A stretch of DNA of 64,000 nucleotides from Chloranthus sessilifolius (taxonomy: Eukaryota > Streptophyta > Magnoliopsida > Chloranthales > Chloranthaceae), in the NCBI GenBank assembly GCA_021018995.1, contig CM037585.1, positions 71,922,646 through 71,986,645 of the forward strand, given 5' to 3'. Numbering within the stretch: the first letter of the stretch is position 1; every line of letters starts with the position of its first letter. The notes beneath the pieces are model-generated. The model made no database searches. It was not told the DNA's origin and saw only the letters and a list, made by a program, of their open reading frames with translations. Positions 1-11,553 of this stretch are shown here, one piece after another. Made by a program: the position numbers and the translations under genes.

Positions 1-1110
1 AACTAGGAAACCGAAGTTCCACCCCCTGTCAACTCCATGACCACCACCATAGTACCTACATCCCAAGCTGCAAAGTCAAGGCTACATATCGAAGCCCCAC
101 GAGAGAGCTTCAGTGCACTCTTACATCAAGAAATGCCTATTCCAGCTACTACTTCAATAGACCTAGTGATTGAACAACCTGACCTGGAGAGAAGATTAAA
201 AGAAGTAGAGTAATGGCAGATTTCCAATGCTCAATTACCAGGTGTTGTAAGGAGAATGATGTAGGAAATACAGGTGTTGAAAAGTAGACTACAAGATAAC
301 ATGTCTACTACATAGGAAAAGCAGGAAGTGATTATGAACATAAAACAAAAGGAAATTAAGGAGTATCGCATGCATTGGGTAGCTGAAACATACAAGACAA
401 TTCAAGAGGAAACAACAGTCCTTAGAACCCAAATAGCATAGGTATAAGGAGAGAACAGAATTCTGTAAGAAAAACATCAAGGGTGGGAAAGAAAAGAAAA
501 GGAATATGAGGATAGAATAGAACAGCTTGTCGCACAATTAACAGAATTCATGAACAACCTAGATGCTGTAGAAACTGCAAGAGAAAAAGCCCATTAAGAA
601 TATGAACAAACCTTGAACAAATTAAGGAAAGATAGGACTTAAGAACTTACAATAGCTCAAGGGAAATTAGTTAAACTACAGGAAGAAAAGGAGTCCCTGA
701 TGCTTATTTGTGCTGAGAAAGAAGAAAAAATTGAGTCCCTCATCAAAAAGTTCTGGAACTCAGTAACAAAAGAGAAGGCTACTTCTGCACACCTGAGGGA
801 GGAAAATAATGTAAAGCATGCTGTAATTTGCCAATTACAGCACCAATAGGCTACGTTGGAAGCAGAACTGTAGGCCTTGAAAGTAAAATATGATCCAACA
901 TTAACAGAAAAGGAAGAAATAAAGGCACATCCTGTAGAAGTACCACCAGAAGAAGAAGTGAAGCCTGAAGAAGAAAATGACTCTGATTGCAGCACTGCAG
1001 AAATCTCTGACTCTGATGAGGTCTGCATAAACAACCTGGTTGCTCTACCAACTCCACCACATGTACCTTCAAAATCAATTGTCCCATATCCTGCATCACC
1101 TAGTGAGTAA
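1..1110 (+). pseudogene. Coiled-coil additional ORF of element D, 11 in-frame stops
   Basis: One frame can be read from base 1 to the TAA at 1108 without any indel, giving about 369 codons rich in Glu, Lys and Gln with heptad-like spacing over roughly codons 60-290. An acidic, Pro/Ser-rich tail follows. Eleven internal stops (codons at 4, 211, 262, 313, 439, 445, 466, 595, 640, 847, 871) are all TAG or TAA, none TGA, as expected if CAG and CAA glutamine codons decayed by C-to-T change. The ORF lies upstream of a TTTGGGGG motif and, once inserted element B is removed, of the 3' LTR of D, so it sits in the env or additional-ORF position between pol and 3' LTR. The family is not recognised; no transmembrane segment or enzyme motif is visible. 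The true start lies outside the window. Confidence 0.6.
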
Positions 1111-2511
1111 ATCTCTAGATATATCACAAGCCTCACAGGTAAGAAGATTTTGATAAATTTTGGAATACTTTGTACATGCTTAATTCATATATATAGTTTT
1201 CTTTTTGACAAATTTTGTTCCTAACATTACTAACAATTTTTTTTATTGACTAACATCTAACAATTTCTATTCACATCAAAATTATTTTTCTCCTAAGTTT
1301 GATTGTTTTTGCATATTATATACCCGATTATTAACATAGCAGTAAATAAAATAGGTAATTTTTTTTGTATGTCCCTTGTTTTGCACAATGAGGATATTAT
1401 CCTATTTAAGTTTGGGGGGGATGCAAACTTTTGTTAGTTTAGTTTATTTTTTGTTAATTTTTAATTTAGTTTTTCAAATAAATTTCTTATTTAAAAAAAA
1501 AATAATAAATTAATTTAAGTGAATCATTATATGCAAATTATGAAAAAAAAATATATAAATTCGAATTTCTTAGCAAACCATCATAGTAGTAGTTCAAAAA
1601 TCTAAATAAAGATAGTTACAATTCCAAGTAAAGCATCTTTAGAATGCTGTATCAGAGAATGTTTAAAACTATACGATTGATCTGAACTATAAAATATTTT
1701 AGATTATAGTTTCAAAATTATATCACTAGTGAGCTATAGAGCCTATTTCCTCTTTATTCTGAGAAAAAGAGAGACTATTTTTATTCATGCTTAATTTCCT
1801 TGAACTTCTCTACTATTGAAATCTCATAATGCTGAATTTATAATTAATATATTCTATGATTATGATAATTTATTTCTTTAGAGCTGTCTATTAAATATAT
1901 CAAAGCAATAAGACATTCATATTAGTAAATCATAAAAACGATCGAAGGCCATCTTTTTTTAAAACCAGAGCCAGAAAAGCTAAAATCCCATAATATTTTA
2001 CCATTTGAACCCATATTAAAAGCCTAAAGACTAAATTTCTTTGTACCAGATTTTATAAACCTCTAACTATATGTACTATCCAAAACTTTCTATCCTTAAC
2101 CCTTACAATTTCTGAGAGTTTAGAATGTAAAAGAAAGGAAGAAAAGGGAGTGAAAGGAGTATGAGTTATTAGATAAAGGATCTGCTAGAAAGGGTGCAAT
2201 TGAGAAAGAAATGTATGAAAATATGGGAAAAGAAAAGAAAAAGAATGAAAAATCGTAAAAGACGATTTTATGAAAAGAGAAGCAAAAAGCTTTCAAAAAA
2301 GAAGAAAAATGGGATTTACAAAAGAAAAGAAATAGGAAAAAGTTATCCAAAATAAAGATACTTACTGAAGCTAAAAAATAGAAGATAAAGCGAAGGAAGA
2401 GCTAAACTCTTAGAAATAATTTTGAATCCTTTTTACCATTTTCTTTGAAACCTTCTAAAAACCCAAAGCCTCATTACAAGCCGAAGGAAAGACCTTTGTG
2501 ATTTGTGATTT
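1111..2511 (+). other. 3' non-coding region of element D (left half)
   Basis: AT-rich DNA without an ORF. It holds a PPT-like motif with an upstream hairpin (1391-1421) and a palindrome AAAATCGT/ACGATTTT with a 5-base loop (2248-2269). That palindrome is the same type of motif that is dispersed in the D-family LTRs. The region continues at 26694 after element B is removed. Confidence 0.6.
1391..1421 (+). promoter_or_regulatory. Hairpin plus internal PPT-like motif of D
   Basis: AGGATA-T-TATCCT (1391-1403) is followed by AAGTTTGGGGGGG (1408-1420). Athila-type elements commonly show such a motif just after the coding region. The terminal PPT of D is at 27335-27347, so this is a second, internal copy. 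A role as a central PPT is inference. Confidence 0.5.
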
Positions 2512-3240
2512 TGTGACAACCCGTCATTTCCCTTTTTTCATTATTGGAAACGTCGCGTCATCGGATCACCTAACATGATTCTTTTATCTAAGGGGTCATT
2601 TCTTGTACAAAGTTTTGCAAATGCGGAACCAATGTAGTAATTCTAGCAGTTGATAATATGACAAAATAACTGATTTTTCTACTTATCTAAAAGAACTAGC
2701 ATCAGTATCAACAAAACAAAAGATCTGATGTATAGCTTTCCACCAATGACAGCCACCCGTCATCTAAACAATGGAAAGAAAACCTATACATCCAAACACA
2801 AAATATCTAAAACTACCGTATATAATTCAGACAAGTTTCTCAAAGTTATCTATCTCTATCTCCTCTAACTCCACAAGCCACAAACCTACTTTCAGAAGAA
2901 CTCTTTTGGGAAATCGTCCTCTTTGTCTTCTCCCTCTTCCTCGTCGGGTACGTACGTAGGATCTGCAGCGTGCTCCGAATCAGGCTCTGCAGCTAAGACA
3001 ATTAAGTCGTGGAATTATCATCAAAGCTCAACAGGAAATATTACCTTACTATCATACATTGACAACTTATCACATTCTTGTTGAGAAGCATAAATAGAAT
3101 AAAGAATGTGACTTTAGTATTATAAGACTAATATAACATGCTGATATGCTGAATTAACGCATGTTGTAACAGGTATGAGAAATCCAGTTGAGATAAGATA
3201 TACGTACAGGCTGAAACAGAAGAAACAGGAAAATCAAGAT

Positions 3241-3400
3241 CCCGAGTTAGCGGGATCACTTGTCAAACTCCCGAGTTAGCGGGATCACTTGGACTAAGGG
3301 AATCAAGCTCCCGAGTTAGCGGGATCACTTGTCAAGATCCTGAGTTAGCGGGATCACTTGGGCCAAGGAAATCAAGCTCCCGAGTTAGCGGGATCACTTG
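3241..3400. repeat. Five copies of a CCCGAGTTAGCGGG hairpin repeat
   Basis: Each unit is CCCG-AGTTAG-CGGG followed by ATCACTTG, with spacers of 7 to 18 bases. One copy has CCTG. The 5' LTR copy (22755-22886) has four units, so unit number has changed between the two LTRs. Confidence 0.9.
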
Positions 3401-3922
3401 ACCAAAGATGAAGTAATAACATATGAACAATATCACAGATAGCAGAATCTAAAGGATGCAATATGACTGATGCATTGATATTAAATAAACTTGCATGTTT
3501 AAGCTGAAATGCATTTAGTGTATACTGAATTTATTTACTCTCCTAAATTGCCTCGGCATATAAAATTCTCATATATTTTCAATGTCTATTCAATTGATCT
3601 TACTTTCATGACATTTTGAAGATTTCTTACTATAATCTATATGGATAAGACTATTTATATTTATCATCAACTGTTCTTGGTTTACGTAATAAACAAGATT
3701 ACCCACATTCGATCAATAACTAGCATAAGTATTAGTAAAATATTCTATTAATCATGAGCACTAAATTGCAATCTTTGATGAGAATAAGACAACAAATTAT
3801 ATGGAAACAAGGTAAATTCCCTACCTTATCACCGAAACTGACGTGACTCGTAGTGTAGGTGCACTTGTGCATCCGCGAGCACCATTCGGGAATAATCTCT
3901 CAAAATTGATCTAGTGCACCAA

Positions 3923-3923
<1 letters not shown>

Positions 3924-3966
<43 letters not shown>
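3924..3966. repeat. (AT)n microsatellite
   Basis: Pure AT dinucleotide run in the B LTR; the matching tract in the other LTR is at about 23415-23449. Shorter AT runs follow at about 4270-4298 and 4339-4361. Confidence 0.95.
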
Positions 3967-3968
<2 letters not shown>

Positions 3969-4095
3969 GTATAAGTTTTAGTAGATATCACTTGTATTAA
4001 TGGTTTACCTAAGACCAAAAGATATAGCCATCTAGACCCCTAATGGATCCAAGGTCTGAAATATAAGAATACAGCCCAAAACCTCAGCTAAAAGA

Positions 4096-4222
4096 GGTTG
4101 CTGCGACAAGCTTCCAGGGTTGCTGCGGGAAGCACCTTGCCGCGGCAAGCTCATCAGCTGGGCATCTTGCCGCGGCAACCTTAGGTTTCCGCTGCAAGCT
4201 TGAGCAATTTGGCTTGCCGTGG
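4096..4222. repeat. TTGCCGCGGCAA palindrome cluster in B LTR
   Basis: Several full and degenerate copies of the self-complementary TTGCCGCGGCAA (with TTGCTGCGACAA, TTGCCGTGG variants) within 130 bases. It recurs in the other LTR (23580-23712) and once in the internal non-coding DNA (7298-7334). Variants are mostly CpG to TpG/CpA. Confidence 0.85.
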
Positions 4223-5342
4223 TGTTGTCTCTTAGTGTTCTTCCTCTGGTTCTCTTGCTTCTGTTTCTATATCTTCAGATATATATATATATATATATTT
4301 ATATCTGTTTATTTATCATCTTTATATCTGTATTGAGATATATATATATATATATATATTTAAATTTCCAAATATAGCTCAATTGCCAAAATGCCAAAAT
4401 TTTAGCATAGTCTTTTGTTCATACGGTGTAGTCATTGTACCTTTTGGTGAATACGAGAGTACGACCACATTGAAAGTAGATCGGAAACGAACTCACGCCG
4501 TCTGCTGACTAGCTAGTGGCACAGAAGTAAGCTTAATTACATACCTCTGTCCTCATGGTATGCCAAAGTAGACCAGAATCGAATTCACGACGTCTGATGA
4601 CAGTGTACTAAATTGGTCTTACTATTTTGTTTATGCTTTTAGAATCTCGTTGCTAGAATTTCATTCAAAATTGGATGTGGGATGATGAGGGGACTTCAAT
4701 TGCCGTTTGTAACTAGTAGCTGCACTTTGCGTGCATGAACACAATAGGATGACTCATTGAGTCGTGGAGCGAAGTTACCATGCAAGCATCTTATAAGCGT
4801 CAATAGGGTGGGCTTTGATACTAGGCCAGTTTTGTTTTCATACATGTATTCCCTCTAACGACAAAATCAGGCATAGTTTTGGGTATAAGTCTGGTATAGT
4901 CTTTTTCTATATAAGCTACTATTTAAACTTAAATTGACATACCCAATTAATGGGTAAACCTGTGTATGTGTATCTAGAGCTAAGACCATCTATTATATTA
5001 TAACATCTATGCTGTTATAATATCTACATCCTTTGAGTTGGGATTCTATGCAATGCTCACACGAGTTTGGCCTTGTATAGGTAGATAAAGCCAAATGGCC
5101 TTGGCTTGAGTGGAACATGTATACAACACTACTTGTATATAGGTAAATTATTACCGATAAGGTAGTTCATAGTTTTATTTTAATACGCTTGTGTCTAGCT
5201 TGGAGTCACACTCTAAGGGCCTCACATTTTGCACATATTTAAAGGCTAACATAACGAGGTCCCTAGGGTGTCGTGGTAGAAACTTACACATGTCCTAATC
5301 GGACTCTTATCGCTGTAGTGTACAAATATGGAAATCGTTACA

Positions 5343-5351
5343 TTCTCCCCT
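5343..5351 (-). promoter_or_regulatory. PPT of element B
   Basis: Minus strand AGGGGAGAA directly precedes the LTR start TGTAACGATT. This is the plus-strand primer site expected next to a 3' LTR. Confidence 0.8.
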
Positions 5352-5699
5352 ATTTAAGAAATTTTCGTCCTCGAAAATAAATCAAGACAACGATGGGCAG
5401 CAGGTGAATGCTGCAATAGCTAACATCAATAGTTTCGCACATGACAACTAGGAATATAAATAACAGACAGTAGAATCTCAAATGAACAAAATAAAATCTA
5501 ACTATAACAGAGGGAACAGCAATGATATTAACCACAACACGTATCACTTATCAATCATTGACATGAGGTCTATAGTAGACAATAAACACAAATAAACAAC
5601 CTTGTTAGAGATGAACTTAATTTAATCCGATACAAAATGAAAATATCATATATAAACTACTAGCTTGTGAGGTTATAATTTACCAGGCTGTGGACTTGG

Positions 5700-7028
5700 T
5701 TATTGCTGACTAGCGGAGGAAGGACCCGCATCTTGCTGCTGAAAGTCTTGCTGGAATTCTAGCACCAGTGGTGCTGCATTGCGGGTGTATTGGGAGACGA
5801 AATTGCGTGCCCGCCCAATGTAAGGGTTTGCAGTGGTTTGGAATGTATGCTCCATCATGATGTTGGTTGCTTCTTCAATATAATCAATGCGTTGATAGAG
5901 CATATACTGATTTTGATATAAATTATCGAATTGGAGAAGAGTTTGCTCATGGTTTTCACGCATGAGCTATGCCAAAGCAGCATTGGTGTATGACTCAGGT
6001 GCTAAGGGAACCGATTCGGTTTGTGCTTGAGTGTGAGACTGAGGGGGAATGAGGATATCTTGGGTTGGTATCGAGGGTGGTGCTTGTGGAGGTGGTGGAG
6101 GAGAACGGATTTGGCGAGCTTGGCAGTTTTGAACCGCTTGGGATGACCTTTGACATGCATTTCGCCAGATAGCTGGGCTAAAGACCCCGCATATTATCCG
6201 TGCAGACTTCTTCACCCTGGGGAATCTGATAGGGAATTTGATTCACATTGTCTGCATGTCTGTCTAAAAGACGGGAAATTAAACGAAGATAGGGGCATGA
6301 TGGCATGGGATTAGCGACATTGCTTTGCAAATGGATGTTGGTGTATTTAATGCCTTCCCATGCCACCCTAGGGGCCTTTAACCATCAGTTTTCATGCACA
6401 GTGAATAGAGCTTGTAAGAGAACATCTCGGCGTTCTCTCTCATGCTGCATGGGGTATAAATTACAATGAAATACACAGTCAAGAAACCATATTTTTTGTG
6501 GCAATTAGCTGCGCCGGACTACAAGGCCGTGAGCAGAAGAGGTCTGCCCATCAATCATCTTTGTAGTGATGTGATGAAATTTCACATCCCTTTGTCGAGG
6601 CATTTGCAGTCCGAGACTGACATCGAAAGTTGGACTACAGTCCATAGCTTGTGCTATGTCTTGTAAATTAAAATAAAATTTCCGATTATCGATTTCAGTC
6701 TCCAATTGGCCAACTGTTGGTGATACTTTTAGATTTTGATAAAATAAATGGACGAGACACGGATAAAACTGGGTATGGAATGGTTGATATAAGGCGTCTA
6801 ACCATGCCTGTTCCATATACCTAATGGACCATGCAGTCTGGTCATTTGGTGTCAATAGTCAATCGTCGACGATCCATTCGGGTTCCATAGCCTTCGCAGC
6901 CCACCATGGGACGGGTTGTTCTTGCTCAACGGATGGATCGATTGGGTCATGGGAAGGAGCAGGGGCCTTGCCCTTTTCTTGGGCTGAGGCTTTTGGGGGT
7001 TTTGATACCCGGTCTTCCTAGGAGGCAT
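5700..7028 (-). pseudogene. Additional ORF of element B, sense strand, transposon-associated protein
   Basis: Starts at the ATG at 7028 (MPPRKTGYQ...), has a Lys/Pro-rich head, a middle part (about 6855-6178) and a Pro-rich stretch followed by a Gln-rich tail ending at 5700. Frameshifts near 6855 and 6200 and single stops (for example a TAG near 5964) break it. The middle part, with phrases such as FYFNLQDIAQAMDC and PYLRLISRLLDRHADN, resembles in layout the 'putative plant transposon protein' domain found in plant retrotransposon extra ORFs; this family call is tentative. It lies between the chromodomain stop (7898) and the PPT, same strand as pol. The base pair before its ATG is AG, preceded by a pyrimidine-rich tract, so expression from a spliced mRNA is possible but unproven. 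No catalytic motif is visible. Confidence 0.6.
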
Positions 7029-7897
7029 CTTAATGAATTTAAAAGACAATGAAGGAAAAATAGGAGCTAGGATTATGGTTTTACCTCACACAGTCACCAA
7101 ATGTGCTTGGATTAGTGAAATAGCAGGAAATAGAGAGATGCCAAGAGGAAATCAATGGCATGCAACAACTTTTAGCTTGATCTCGTGGAATGCATGCAGA
7201 TAAAATGGCTTGGAAGATAGGAGAAACCAGAAACCATCCAACTCAATAATAGAAAACATACTTGAAGTGGGTTTCGGACCCACATAACCCGCACAGGGTT
7301 GCCGCGACAACTCTATAGGCTTGCCGTGGCAAGGTGATCAAATCTTTGCTGGCCCAGATTTCGAAGCCTCTTAACTTTGGTGTAAAATGTGTTGGTGCCT
7401 GGGTGTACTTAGCATATACAGGGGCTGTAGAAAAATAGTTGTTGACCTTGTTGACTTGTGCTGCTATATAAAATTATTTTAGTTTGATAAATTAGTAAGT
7501 GGAAAACTATTGTGGCGGCCCATATATGGCCTTGTGGTGTTTAACTGGGACGTGTGGCTTTATGTTGGGATGTGTCACCTTGCCTAGGTGTCATCCCCAA
7601 ACATTTGCAATTGATTTGTTTCTTCAAAAACTTTTTTTTTTTGAACAAATAATTGTTATTTTGCTACAAAAATCAAAGACTTGTATTTTAGTTCTAATTT
7701 AAAATGATGTAATTGTATTTTATGTTTCTATCTCTAAGGCTTAGTGGGTGTACTATATTTGATGTGGTTCCTTATATACGGTTGCTGGGTGCATCAACAA
7801 AATAGTAGACTAAATTTCTAAATGAAGCAATTTATTTCTTAGAAATATTCATATGACTAAGTATAATCATATTGTAGGTGTAGTTTAAGTACATACC
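7029..7897 (-). other. Non-coding spacer between pol and additional ORF of B
   Basis: No supported ORF. It holds the internal TTGCCGCGGCAA-type palindromes (7298-7334) and a splice-donor-like AAG/GTATGT at 7897/7896 just after the pol stop. Confidence 0.55.
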
Positions 7898-9495
7898 TTA
7901 TGTAAATAATAGAGGGTACTGAGCACGAATATCAGTTTCGCGTTCCCAGGTAGCCTGATGCGATCCATGATTCTTCCATTCGATCAAGATGAGTGGAATT
8001 CACTTTGTTCGCAAAATTTGATCTCTGCGGTCCAAAATCTGGCCTGGTTCTTCGGTCACTATTAAATCTTCCTGGATATCTAACGGTTGATAATCCAACA
8101 CATGCATTGGATCGCTAACATACTTCCTCAGCATAGACACATGGAATACGTCATGAATGCTAGATAGATGCGGAGGTAAAGCGAGTCGATATGCGACCTC
8201 CCCTACTCTGCCTAAAACGGGGAATGGTTCAACATAATGAGGACTCAACTTGCCTCATTTCCCAAACCACACCACTCTTGTTGTCGGAGAGATTTTAATA
8301 AAGACATGCTCGCCAATCTATATACCAGTCATTAGAATGATAATGTAATTCATTTTTGTGACTATACAATAGACTTATCAATGTAGAGTATTACCTAGAA
8401 ATCAACACTCGTTCTTTTGAGATCGGCGTAACTCTTTTGTCGACTTTGAGCACTCTTCAATCGTTCCCGAATAACGTGAACAACTGCATTGGTGCTTTCG
8501 ATCAAATCAGGGCCTAAAATCAATCGCTCTTCAGCTTCTTCCCAATTAATCGGAGATTTACATCGGCGTTCATATAGTGCCTCGAATGGTGCCGTATTGA
8601 TGTTTGACTGGAAGCTATTATTGTATGCAAATTCGATCAGGGGTAAGTGCTTATCCCACGATCCTTGAAAATCTAGCATACATGCCCTTAACATATCTTC
8701 TATCACCTGATTTACCCTCTCCGTCTGCCCATTGGGCTGAGGATGAAATGCAGTACTGAAGTCTAACTTGGAACCCATACCTTCTTGGAAACTTTGCCAA
8801 AATCGTGAAGTATATAAAGGGTCGCGATCTGACACAATGCTGACGGGTACCCATGTAATCGTACAATCTCTAGTAGATATATTTCAGCCAATTTCGACAC
8901 TGTATATCACGTACTATAGGGTAAGAAATGCGTCGATTTGGTGAGACGATCAACAATTACCCAAATCGCATTGTAACCCTTCTGAGTACGGGGCAAGCCG
9001 AGAATAAAATCCATGGAAATATTTTCCCATTTCCATTCTGGAATGGGCAGTGGCTGTAATAGACCAGCAGGGTGCTTGTGCTCAATATTTACTTGCTGAC
9101 AGGTTAAACACTTTGCAACATATTCCGCTACGTCGTGTTTTAAACCGTTCCACCAGAACGTCTTCTTTAGATCCTAGTACATCTTTGTGCTGCCAGGATG
9201 GATAACATAGGCTGATTTATGTGCTTCTTCGACAATTTCCTAACGTAAGGCATGATCATTAGGTACGCATACTCGTCCTCGAACAATAAGGACCCGTCGT
9301 CCTTAATCGAGAATTCTGGTTGTAGCCCACTTTGTACTTCTTGTCAGATGGAAATAAGCTCTGTATCTTGCATCTAGAGCTCTCTGATCCTATCGAAAAG
9401 TGGAGCCCGAATCATTACTGTAGCAAGTGTTCTCCAGTTGGCGTTGCTCGTAGAGTGGCACTCGATGATACAATGTCTTTGAGTAGCTTCCATCT
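7898..9495 (-). pseudogene. Integrase with C-terminal chromodomain of element B
   Basis: Reads leftward. The zinc-finger part (about 9300-9090) is frame-broken but shows the KCLTCQQVN-like segment. The catalytic core has MDFILGLPR (first Asp), SDRDPLYTSRFW (second Asp, 8835) and TERVNQVIEDML (Glu). From 8266 follow the GKLSPHYVEPF linker and HDVFHVSMLRKY. A chromodomain-like end with EWKNHG and ATWERE runs to the TAA at 7898-7900. There is one TGA inside the chromodomain near 7999. A 77-bp segment (8318-8394) with GT-AG ends interrupts the region between core and C-terminus; its removal restores the frame. Integrase joins the cDNA to host DNA, and chromodomains of this class direct insertion to heterochromatin. 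Confidence 0.85.
8318..8394 (-). other. Candidate intron in B integrase (77 bp)
   Basis: Minus-strand donor TAG/GTAATA at 8394, acceptor GTATATAG at 8318. It is AT-rich and in phase 0. Removing it joins DF-stop to IGEHVFIKISP, the usual order in this family. The stop before the donor is TAG where CAG would be expected. No protein-like sequence lies inside the segment. Confidence 0.6.
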
Positions 9496-10896
9496 TTATA
9501 ATCGGATCACAAGATGAGATAACTGAGCAGATAATTTGCGACTTAGCGCATCAGCTACAACATTGGCTTTGTCGGGATGGTACTGAATAGAACAGCCGTA
9601 GTCTTTCAAGAATTCCATCCACCTTCTTTGCCTCAAATTCAACTCTTTCTGGGTAAAGAGATATTTAAGACTCTTGTGATCGGTGAAAATTTTGAATGTT
9701 TCATCATACAGATAGTGTCTCCAGATTTTTAATGCGAAAATAACTGTTGCTAATTCCGGGTCGTGAGTGGGATAGTTCTTCTCGTGGTCTTTCAACTGAT
9801 GGGAACCATAGGCAATTACACGTTCCCATTGATTCAAAACGCAACCTAACCCACTGTATGACGCATCACTGAAGACGACAAAACCACCACTACCTAATGG
9901 TAATGTTGAAACAGGTACTGAAGTGAGTCTCCTTTTCAATTCTTAGAAACCTTGTTCGCATGCCTCAGTCCACTCGAATTTAACATTCTTTCGAGTGAGT
10001 TGCGTGAGTGGTCCAGCAAGTCATGAAAATCCTTCTACAAAATGTCAGTAATAACCTGCAAGACCTAGAAACCATCGGATCTCGGTTACTGTCTGTGGTT
10101 GCTTCCACTGTACTACATCCTCGATCTTTACAGGATCAATAGTAATCCCCGCTTCTGAGATAATATGGCCCGGAAAACTGACTTGGTTCAACCAGAAGTC
10201 GCATTTACTAAATTTCGTATACAACTACGAATCTCTCAATGTTTGTAATGACAGACGTAGATGATCTTCATGCTCTGTCTTTGTTTTTGAATAAATAAGT
10301 ATATCGTCGATGAACACCATGATACACTGATCAAGATAAGGTTTAACGATTCGATTCATCAAGTCCATAAATGCAGCAGGTGCGTTGGTCAACCCGAAGG
10401 GCATGACTAGAAACGCGTAGTGACCGTAACACGTTCAGAAGGCTGTCTTCGAAATATCAACTTTCACCTTCATCTGGTGATATCCTGATCGTAGATCAAT
10501 TTTTGAAAAGAAACGCGCTCCTTGTAACTGATCAAAGAGATCGTCGATTCGGGGGAGCGGATATCTATTCTTGATCGTCAGTTTATTGAGTTGATGGTAA
10601 TCAATACAGAGGCGCATCGAACAGTCTTTCTTTTTCACGAATAACATCGGTGCACCCCATGGAGACACACTCGATCTAATAAAGTCTTTATCAAGAAGCT
10701 CTTGCAATTGCTCCTTGAGCTCTTTCAACTCTGTCGGTGCCATTCTATGTGGTGTTTTTGATAATGGATCAGTACCCGGAGCTAACTCAATAGCGAACTC
10801 CACTTCCTTATCAGGAGGTAAGCCTGACAACTCATCAGGGAATACATCAGGAAATTCATAGACAATTGGTACATCTGAAAGTGAAAGTGTCTTCAC
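9496..10896 (-). pseudogene. Reverse transcriptase and RNase H of element B
   Basis: RT begins near 10896 with [14 protein letters not shown], then [37 protein letters not shown] and, in a second frame, [10 protein letters not shown] at about 10300-10320 with the catalytic DD pair. RNase H follows (9939-9496) with [32 protein letters not shown] and [11 protein letters not shown], so the D-E-D residues are visible. A frameshift or stop near 10435 and stops between 10050 and 9940 inactivate it. Domain order PR-RT-RH-INT and sequence type are Ty3/gypsy. The product would copy genomic RNA into cDNA inside virus-like particles. Confidence 0.9.
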
Positions 10897-10932
10897 TTCT
10901 CAATCTTTACTTTGCACGAAACTAATATACCC

Positions 10933-11393
10933 CTAAGAACCATCATCAAGTAATCGCCGTGCTCGAATTGCGAATATCAAAGATAGATTAGTTGACGGTA
11001 CCCCATAGAATTTAGCTAATTTCTTCTTTTGTGGCCGAAAAGAGACAATCTTTCGTCGACAGTCAACATTCGCATGGTGATTAAACAACCAATCCATGCC
11101 AAGGATAACGCCATATCCTTGCATTGGCAGTAAGATCAAGTCGGCTATTGCTTCATATCCCCAGTAGTCCTTGATCCAAATGATAACCGATCGATATACC
11201 ATATCAGTTGTGAGAAACTGTCCAGTCGAAAGTGTTACATCGAGAATAAAGTCAAGAGGTTCTGGGATACCTCCCAACTTCTTCAATTTTTCAGTAAACT
11301 GGGGTGTAACAAACGAGTGTGTAGATCTGGGATCTATCAAGACTCGTGCGTCATAACACAAATAAGCATCTTTTGGATATAATTGTAGGATAC
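10933..11393 (-). pseudogene. Aspartic protease of element B
   Basis: The active-site stretch VLIDPRSTHSFV (catalytic Asp in LIDP) is near the N-terminus, and VILGMDWLFNHHANVDC lies about 75 residues later, the usual second landmark of gypsy proteases. A GSS-like end leads straight into the RT spacer. The reading frame upstream of 11393 is lost unless the 160-bp candidate intron (11394-11553) is removed. It would cleave the Gag-Pol polyprotein. Confidence 0.85.
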
Positions 11394-11553
11394 CTAAAGC
11401 ATACCTTCTAGTATTAGCTGGGTTACTTTTACTTATTCAAAAATAACAATATGTAAATCTAACAATTAATAATGTAGTATGTTATGCACTTCCTCTATCT
11501 AAACAGATATTATTTTGCAAATATTAACATAGATATTTAATGGACCAACATAC
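11394..11553 (-). other. Candidate intron between gag and protease of B (160 bp)
   Basis: Donor CAAG/GTATGT at 11554/11553 and acceptor GCTTTAG/GTATCC at 11394/11393 on the minus strand. It is very AT-rich, with stops in all frames I read. Splicing joins the zinc-knuckle/linker frame (ending SNDIIQ) to the protease frame (GILQLYP, then the active site) in phase 1 with no extra change. Confidence 0.65.

Larger units (their letters stand above)
2512..5342 (-). repeat. 3' LTR of element B
   Basis: About 2831 bp, TG...CA ends, matched by 22667-24203 plus 26074-26688. It holds the CCCGAGTTAGCGGG array, two AT microsatellites and a cluster of TTGCCGCGGCAA palindromes. The neighbouring PPT (5343-5351) fixes it as the 3' copy. 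Confidence 0.88.

Noticed and set aside
1..1110. Alternative genetic code (TAA/TAG read as Gln)
   Set aside because: Other pseudogenes here have TGA stops and Trp-to-stop changes, and plant nuclear elements use the standard code. C-to-T decay explains the pattern.
3241..3400. CRISPR-like array
   Set aside because: Spacers are 7-18 bases and largely shared between units; it lies in a plant LTR and has a shorter homologue in the other LTR.
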